Assembly (NCBI GenBank): GCA_043720715.1
Contig: JAYSSF010000024.1
Span: 1-24,509, forward strand
Direction of reading: 5' to 3'
Source: JAYSSF01 sp043720715
GTDB taxonomy: Bacteria > Patescibacteriota > Gracilibacteria > Absconditabacterales > Absconditicoccaceae
Length of the DNA stretch: 24,509 nucleotides
This document shows positions 20,442 to 24,509 of the stretch, piece by piece. The notes under the pieces are model-generated. The model had not been told where the DNA came from and searched no databases. It was given only the letters and a program-made list of their open reading frames with translations. Position numbers and translations under genes: made by a program. Numbering within the stretch: position 1 is the first letter of the stretch; the number at the start of each line of letters is the position of its first letter.

Positions 20442-21293
20442 ATGGTCGTATCCATCATCATCACTCTCATCTCATGTATCGCATGGCGACGACTCATCCA
20501 GCAGTCGCTACAGTTTTACCGTTTGCACACATCGACCATGCTCGTGTTGATCGGTCTGAGTATGCTATGAGTAGCGAGCATTATAAGCTTCCCACATCTA
20601 TACATACAAATCACTAGCCAGATCCGGACCAGCCCCCTCACCACTCAGTCCGCCCTACGATATCTGTGATACATGGTGATCATAGGCTTGATCATAGGGC
20701 TTATTGTATTTTATCGCGCAGGCACACAGGTCAGTCAGCATCAGATCATGATCATGATAGTATTAGCGACTATTAGTGTTGGCATACCTCAACTGTGACG
20801 ATATCCGCTCTATTATTATCTTATCGCAGCGGGGGTTGAAGAGTATGTAAAATATTATATCTGACTAGGCTCATTTAAGCTCTATGGGACTACGAGTTCC
20901 GACATCATCTTGTTTGGTATGTTAAGTGGTTTATGATTTGCCTGTATTGAGAATGTTGTCTACATATCGAGCATGATCCAAGATAGCACAATTGTCACAA
21001 GTAACATCATCAGGCGAGTGGTAGGACCCATTGTACATATGGTGTATAGTGGCGGACTGGCATATGGGTACCGGTATTTGTATCGTCGTGGTTGGGGGAT
21101 TTGGTGAGCTCTCATAAGTGTCATCATTGTTACATTGATCCACACACGATACAATAGCTCCATCATATCATGATGACGGATGCGGGTGATGGTTGTGATG
21201 ATTATATGATATGGGTTTGTGTCATGGATGATATACCAATGCGATAGACTATATTTTGAAACAAAAAATAACTTGAAAACAGTGGCACAATAG
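20442..21293 (+). CDS. PrsW-like intramembrane protease
   Basis: A 283-aa polytopic membrane protein with about eight hydrophobic segments. The conserved PrsW/CPBP-like motifs are present in order: VEEYVKYY (Glu133-Glu134), ILFGMLSGLGFACIEN (157-171, with Glu170-Asn171), VGPIVHMVYSG (His199) and LIHTRYNS (His234, Asn238). In B. subtilis, PrsW performs site-1 cleavage of the anti-sigma factor RsiW. The family consists of membrane proteases that release regulators or process membrane peptides. The second Gly of GLGF is TGA. It ends TAG, 60 bp before tRNA-Asn, with no clear terminator. The substrate is unknown; candidates in the window are the upstream membrane-anchored protein and the small membrane peptides. 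Confidence 0.82.
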
Positions 21294-21338
21294 TTATAGT
21301 GATCGCTACGTTGTCCTTCGCTGGAGTGATTCAGTTTT

Positions 21339-21356
21339 GGAACAAAATATTGTTCC
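21339..21356. promoter_or_regulatory. Inverted repeat overlapping the 5' end of tRNA-Asn
   Basis: GGAACAA and TTGTTCC form a perfect 7-bp stem around AATA. The right arm covers the first three bases of tRNA-Asn, so in the precursor it could compete with the acceptor stem or affect 5' processing. A chance palindrome is possible. Confidence 0.35.
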
Positions 21357-21425
21357 GAGGTAGCTCAGCGGTAGAGCAGTTGGCTGTTAACCAATTGGTC
21401 GTGGGTTCGAATCCCACCCTCGGAG
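21354..21425 (+). tRNA. tRNA-Asn (anticodon GUU)
   Basis: A 72-nt cloverleaf. Acceptor TCCGAGG pairs with CCTCGGA, the discriminator is G, and the D arm is GCTC...GAGC. The anticodon stem GTTGG/CCAAT carries GTT at 21386-21388, and the T arm is GTGGG/CCCAC with TTCGAAT. No CCA is encoded. Confidence 0.95.
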
Positions 21426-21495
21426 TACTATTAGTACGCAAATCAAAACATCAATTACGACAGATTATTAGTTTCTTATCTATCAAAATCTTATC

Positions 21496-21918
21496 ATGCC
21501 AATCAAAAAATCAGCCGCTAAAGCAGCAAAACAAGCAGTAAAGAAAAGAGCAGTAAATGTTGAGTTCAAAGACTTGATGAAATCTGCTGTCAAAGCTGTC
21601 AAAAAAGCAGTAGAAGCAAAAGCTGAAAATATTGCTGATTTGGTAGTAGAAGCACAAAAGAGAATCGACAAAGCAAGTAAGAGAAATATTATCACTAAGC
21701 AAAGTGCTAGCAGAAAGAAATCTACTCTTATGAGAACAATGAATGAGGCTGGCGCAAGTCTCCCTACTAAGGTGAAGGCTCCAAAAGCTCCAAAGAAAGA
21801 GAGTAACAGCGAACACCCGAAAGGGTGAAAAGTAGTGAAGGAGAAAACTCCAGCTAAAAAAGCAGCGGCTAAACCTGCAGCGAAGAAAACTCCAGCTAAA
21901 AAAGCAGCAACTGAATAA
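21496..21918 (+). CDS. rpsT: Small ribosomal subunit protein bS20 with H1-like tail
   Basis: A 140-aa very basic protein. Residues 1-88 match bS20: a helical N-terminus MPIKKSAAKAAKQAVKKRA, a central long-helix region, and the conserved C-terminal helix IDKASKRNIITKQSASRKKSTLMRTMNEA. bS20 binds 16S rRNA in the body of the 30S subunit. Usual length is about 85-90 residues. Here about 50 extra residues follow, rich in Lys, Ala and Pro, with repeated TPAKKAA/PAAKKTPAKKAA like histone H1-type tails. One TGA (Gly) occurs just before the tail, so the standard code would cut the protein at 110 residues. It lies among tRNA genes and is followed by a strong stem-loop. Confidence 0.88.
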
Positions 21919-21937
21919 TTAACATCTCACATAATAG

Positions 21938-21959
21938 TCCCCCGGCCCCAACCGGGGGA
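21938..21959 (+). terminator. GC-rich stem-loop after rpsT
   Basis: TCCCCCGG (21938-21945) and CCGGGGGA (21952-21959) pair perfectly around CCCCAA. No T-run follows; tRNA-Thr starts 6 bp later. It may weaken transcription, protect the rpsT mRNA 3' end, or guide processing of an rpsT-tRNA transcript. Confidence 0.55.
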
Positions 21960-21965
21960 AATTGT

Positions 21966-22037
21966 GCCGGCTTAGCTCAGTGGTAGAGCTACCGCCTTGT
22001 AAGCGGTAGGTCGCGAGTTCGACTCTCGCAGCCGGCT
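21966..22037 (+). tRNA. tRNA-Thr (anticodon UGU)
   Basis: A 72-nt cloverleaf. Acceptor GCCGGCT pairs with AGCCGGC, the discriminator is T, and the anticodon stem is ACCGC/GCGGT with TGT at 21998-22000. The T loop is TTCGACT. No CCA is encoded. Confidence 0.95.
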
Positions 22038-22062
22038 AATTAATAATATCAAATCGTTCTGT

Positions 22063-22139
22063 GGTCCGGTAGTTCAGCTGGTTAGAACGCCCGCCTGTCA
22101 CGCGGGAGGTCGAGGGTTCGAGTCCCTTCCGGACCGCCA
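22063..22139 (+). tRNA. tRNA-Asp (anticodon GUC)
   Basis: A 77-nt cloverleaf including encoded CCA. Acceptor GGTCCGG pairs with CCGGACC, the discriminator is G, and the anticodon stem is CCCGC/GCGGG with GTC at 22097-22099. The T arm is GAGGG/CCCTT with TTCGAGT. Confidence 0.95.
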
Positions 22140-22187
22140 TTTCTATGGTAAATTAGTAAGTAAGTATCAATTATAATAAAGTTTAAT

Positions 22188-22262
22188 GGCCGTATCGTCT
22201 ATCGGTTAGGACTCGGGACTTTCAATCCTGCAAGCGGGGTTCAACTCCCCGTACGGTCACCA
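22188..22262 (+). tRNA. tRNA-Glu (anticodon UUC)
   Basis: A 75-nt cloverleaf including encoded CCA. Acceptor GGCCGTA pairs with TACGGTC (one G-U), the discriminator is A, and loop CTTTCAA has TTC at 22221-22223. The T arm is CGGGG/CCCCG with TTCAACT. Confidence 0.93.
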
Positions 22263-22290
22263 TATATTCTCAATATCAATCATTATATCA

Positions 22291-22318
22291 AAAAATCTCA
22301 CATTGTTGTGAGATTTTT
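22291..22318. terminator. Bidirectional intrinsic terminator
   Basis: AAAAATCTCACA (22291-22302) and TGTGAGATTTTT (22307-22318) form a perfect 12-bp stem with loop TTGT, with T-runs on both strands. It ends the tRNA transcript on plus and the Nudix-like gene on minus; its right edge touches that gene's stop codon. Confidence 0.88.
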
Positions 22319-23247
22319 TATTTTTTAGGAGCATGCTGTAGCGCTCGAGCATTAATCAGTCAAATTGGCATCTTATATCAATCTCACTGGCTAATTTTAT
22401 TTTCTATTTTGGTAAATGCCTCATCAGATGCCTCATTAGCACTATCGTAATTTTTGAGATAAAAATCATACTCAGCTTCTGAAATACTCGGCTTTATTGT
22501 TCCAAGATCGTCTACGGTCCCATTATAATTATAAAATGAATATTTTTTAATTATTGGTCATCGTTTCGAGGGAGTTTTAAGTTGATTAATTATCAAGTAA
22601 GGATCTTTTGAATGAAGCTTATTCATCAACTTACCAGTTTCCTCCCAACACTCTCTTACTGCGTTGTCCCATGATGAATGAGATCATCTAAACAACTCTA
22701 CAAAGAGTTCTTTTATATCTTTTCATGTAATTCCTTCCCACCAAGTGGGCTGTGACATACTAAGAATTTTTCTCAATCAGCGACCAATCTTTTGATTATC
22801 GAGCTGTAAATTAGTGATCAACGATTTTTCAAGCAATGGATCGTGTGATATAAGTTGTAAATCACGAATCAATTCTGGACGATATTTCTTTCCCAGCATA
22901 TTTATAATAGGATCTTCTGATCAAGACACAGCACCAAAACGAATATCTTTCTTATGGGACGAATCCTTATGATTATATAGCCTACTTAAAAGATGTGCCA
23001 ATCATACAGAATGATCTTTTCCTCATGGTATCTTAAGAATATTTAGCTTATCCGAACATTGTAGTGGAAAACCTCAATCTGCATTACATATTAAAGCGTA
23101 TCAAGCATTAAAACTTGGGATTTCCTCAAACACTAAGTTGTAGTCTTCTGGTTTAACAACAAACTTATTGATATTATTTATATCTGATGTATTAACTACA
23201 TCCCCCTTAGGAACATAAACCGTATACTCTGGAATTTGTGAGTTCAT
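22318..23247 (-). CDS. Nudix-like protein with a long insertion (309 aa)
   Basis: A 309-aa protein with about ten TGA glycine codons, ATG start and TAA stop. Two parts of a Nudix hydrolase signature are visible but far apart: LKIPGGKDHS (71-80) matches the PGGK that opens the Nudix box, and AVRECWEETGK (196-206) matches its RExxEExG helix. About 120 residues, including GKKYRPELIRDLQL and MSQPTWWEGITGKD, lie between them. Nudix enzymes hydrolyse nucleoside diphosphates linked to other groups; here the split makes activity uncertain. The broken gene at 23319-24416 has the same order of motifs, so the two are probably paralogues. A hairpin and T-run precede the ATG directly (23248-23276). Proposed on motifs alone. 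Confidence 0.65.
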
Positions 23248-23276
23248 AAAAAAATAGTAACTAAAAAGTCACTACT
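23248..23276 (-). terminator. Hairpin with T-run directly before the 309-aa gene
   Basis: On the minus strand AGTAGTGACT and AGTTACTATT pair (two G-U) around TTTT (23267-23276 with 23253-23262), followed by a seven-T run that reaches the ATG at 23247. It fits a terminator for the 23319-24416 gene, or an attenuator controlling the 309-aa gene, since no room is left for a promoter after it. Confidence 0.6.
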
Positions 23277-23318
23277 AATCTATTGAAGTTAATCGTAATA
23301 ACAATAGCAAAGATAAAA

Positions 23319-24416
23319 TTACTTTTTCTTGTCTGTCATGTAGTATTTGAAAATTGCAAATGTCACAAGCGCTGAAGATAGTTTCGCAGAGTGCTTTTTA
23401 TCCGTACCCATCAATCTTTTCAAAAATCATGGATCTTCAAGTTTCTTATCGGTAAATCAACTAAGAAGCGCATATAACTCTTCGGCATTCTTACTGGTCT
23501 CAAGACGAAGTCATTGTTTTTTCTCTGAAAGCGAAAGTGATATCTTTCACTGCTCTCACAATACTCATGAATAAAGTGAAAAAGTGCGGCCCTTAAGATA
23601 TCTAGTTCACTTACTCGTCAACTTAGTTTCATATACTACAATCCATGGTGTAAGTTTTTTCTTGTCTAAAGAGTATCATGTTTCTGCTTCTCATTCTCTG
23701 ACGGTTGCATCTTGGACAGATTCAGCATTTCATTCAAACAATTTATCATAATATTTTCGTTCTATGGTTTCTTTTTTGGCTTTTTTTGGTTCAATCTCAT
23801 CCAATAGGGTTATGTAGTTCTCTTTATCGGTTTATTTCTTCTTTTTGATGAAATCTTTAACTGACTTACTTTCGATACCCAACCAGCTAGAGATAAATGG
23901 TTTAGCTTCTTTTTTCTGAGCCAGTTTTTTGAATCTACTTATATCCCGTGGTGCTGGTTTAGATACAATAGTCAGCCATTTATCAAGGATCTCTTCGGGC
24001 GTATGATCAATCACATCCTTATCAATCTCAAGAAATTGTGCTGCTTCTTTTCATCAGAGCATCTTGCTGCTTTTAATTGCTATAAAAATATGACGATAGC
24101 GAGCAAGATCTACATAGGCATCAGCAAGAAATTCTTCAAGCGCAGAATCTTCATTTTTACCTCCTGGAAACTTTCATAACATCAAATCATCAGATATCTG
24201 AAATAGAATGTTGCCATGCTCATCGGTAGCAATAATGTAGCCTCATTCAACAATAAAGTGGGTTTCCAATAAAATATTTTGTAATTCTTGACGATGCTTG
24301 GTGGCTTTTGGTCATCAATATTGAAGTGTTTCAACAGAAACTCCTTTAGCTGATGACGGTAAAGCTACACTTCATCGCTTTGTATCAAGAATTCACAGAT
24401 TTAACATCTGATTCAT
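23319..24416 (-). pseudogene. Nudix-like gene interrupted by an in-frame TAA
   Basis: One frame runs from ATG 24416 to TAA 23319 but contains a TAA at 23832-23834 (codon 195). The first part (194 aa) has GGYIIATDEHGNILFQISDD and LGKFPGGKNED (PGGK at 84-87). The second part (170 codons) has ESVQDATVREGEAETGYSL, a Nudix-type RExxEExG in which the first of the paired glutamates is Ala, then KLTPWIVVYETKL and a Lys-rich end. Motif order matches the 309-aa neighbour, so the halves belonged to one protein. The second half lacks a convincing start or ribosome-binding site. It is either a pseudogene, a truncated 194-aa protein (24416-23832), or a sequencing error. TGA is read as Gly throughout. Confidence 0.65.
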
Positions 24417-24423
24417 AAAATAG

Positions 24424-24450
24424 CCCCAGCGCTCCGCCGCTGGGGTTTTT
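24424..24450. terminator. GC-rich hairpin with T-run, next to a start codon
   Basis: CCCCAGCG (24424-24431) and CGCTGGGG (24438-24445) pair perfectly; TTTTT follows on plus, and CTATTTTATG follows on minus. On minus it ends 7 bp before the ATG at 24416, the same arrangement as at 23248-23276. It could terminate a gene beyond the window edge or act as a leader hairpin. Nothing else is visible to 24509. Confidence 0.55.
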
Positions 24451-24509
24451 GTATATTACAAAGAAATTCACACAACAATCTGTATGGTATAGGTGGCAAA
24501 ACAAGAATT

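Noticed and set aside
20931..21166. Two overlapping minus-strand open frames within the PrsW-like gene
   Set aside because: They lie opposite conserved PrsW motifs and look like antisense shadows.

Overview
This window comes from a bacterium that reads TGA as glycine (translation table 25), as do the candidate phyla Absconditabacteria (SR1) and Gracilibacteria. Read with the standard code, every real gene breaks into short pieces. With TGA = Gly the pieces join into long in-frame genes, and TGA falls on glycines that are nearly invariant in their families: the helix-hairpin-helix of a 5'-3' exonuclease, the PRPP loop of a ComF protein, and the GxGF motif of a PrsW protease. The DNA is AT-rich. 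I cannot choose between the two phyla from this window.

Layout. (1) 1-628: a structured terminator, a 70-residue glycine-rich peptide gene with eight TGA codons and its own terminator, then a promoter-like region. (2) 629-1513: a stand-alone 5'-3' exonuclease. (3) 1693-11126: two very large secreted surface proteins (1452 and 1628 aa), both on the minus strand. They are built from cysteine-rich, DUF11, SdrD/Cna-B-like and Myxococcus-type cysteine repeats and share a C-terminal domain. (4) 11220-15235: a 55-aa membrane peptide behind a 1269-aa protein of unknown function that carries a porin-like glycine-rich beta segment. (5) 15446-16679: inorganic pyrophosphatase, divergent from a possible DUF177/YceD-like protein. 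(6) 16891-18200: a membrane-anchored zinc metalloprotease overlapped by a one-helix membrane protein. (7) 18345-21293: a divergent plus-strand operon of a ComF-like phosphoribosyltransferase, an unknown membrane-anchored protein and a PrsW-like intramembrane protease. (8) 21354-22262: tRNA-Asn, ribosomal protein bS20 with a histone-H1-like tail, then tRNA-Thr, tRNA-Asp and tRNA-Glu. (9) 22318-24416: two related minus-strand proteins with Nudix-like motifs, one interrupted by an in-frame TAA.

How it fits together. About 13.5 kb, more than half of the window, encodes giant surface or unknown proteins, small peptides and membrane proteases. This matches the attached or predatory lifestyle known for Absconditabacteria, although a role in host contact is inference. 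Housekeeping genes (pyrophosphatase, bS20, tRNAs) flank this material. A recurring promoter-like motif (TATAnTATGTCAA) lies 88-110 bp ahead of three minus-strand genes. A perfect 11-bp inverted repeat sits between the divergent protease and ComF operons. I saw no CRISPR array, insertion sequence or prophage. The strongest candidates for undescribed biology are the glycine-rich peptide, the porin-like giant protein, the surface-protein pair with its shared C-terminus, and the split-Nudix pair.
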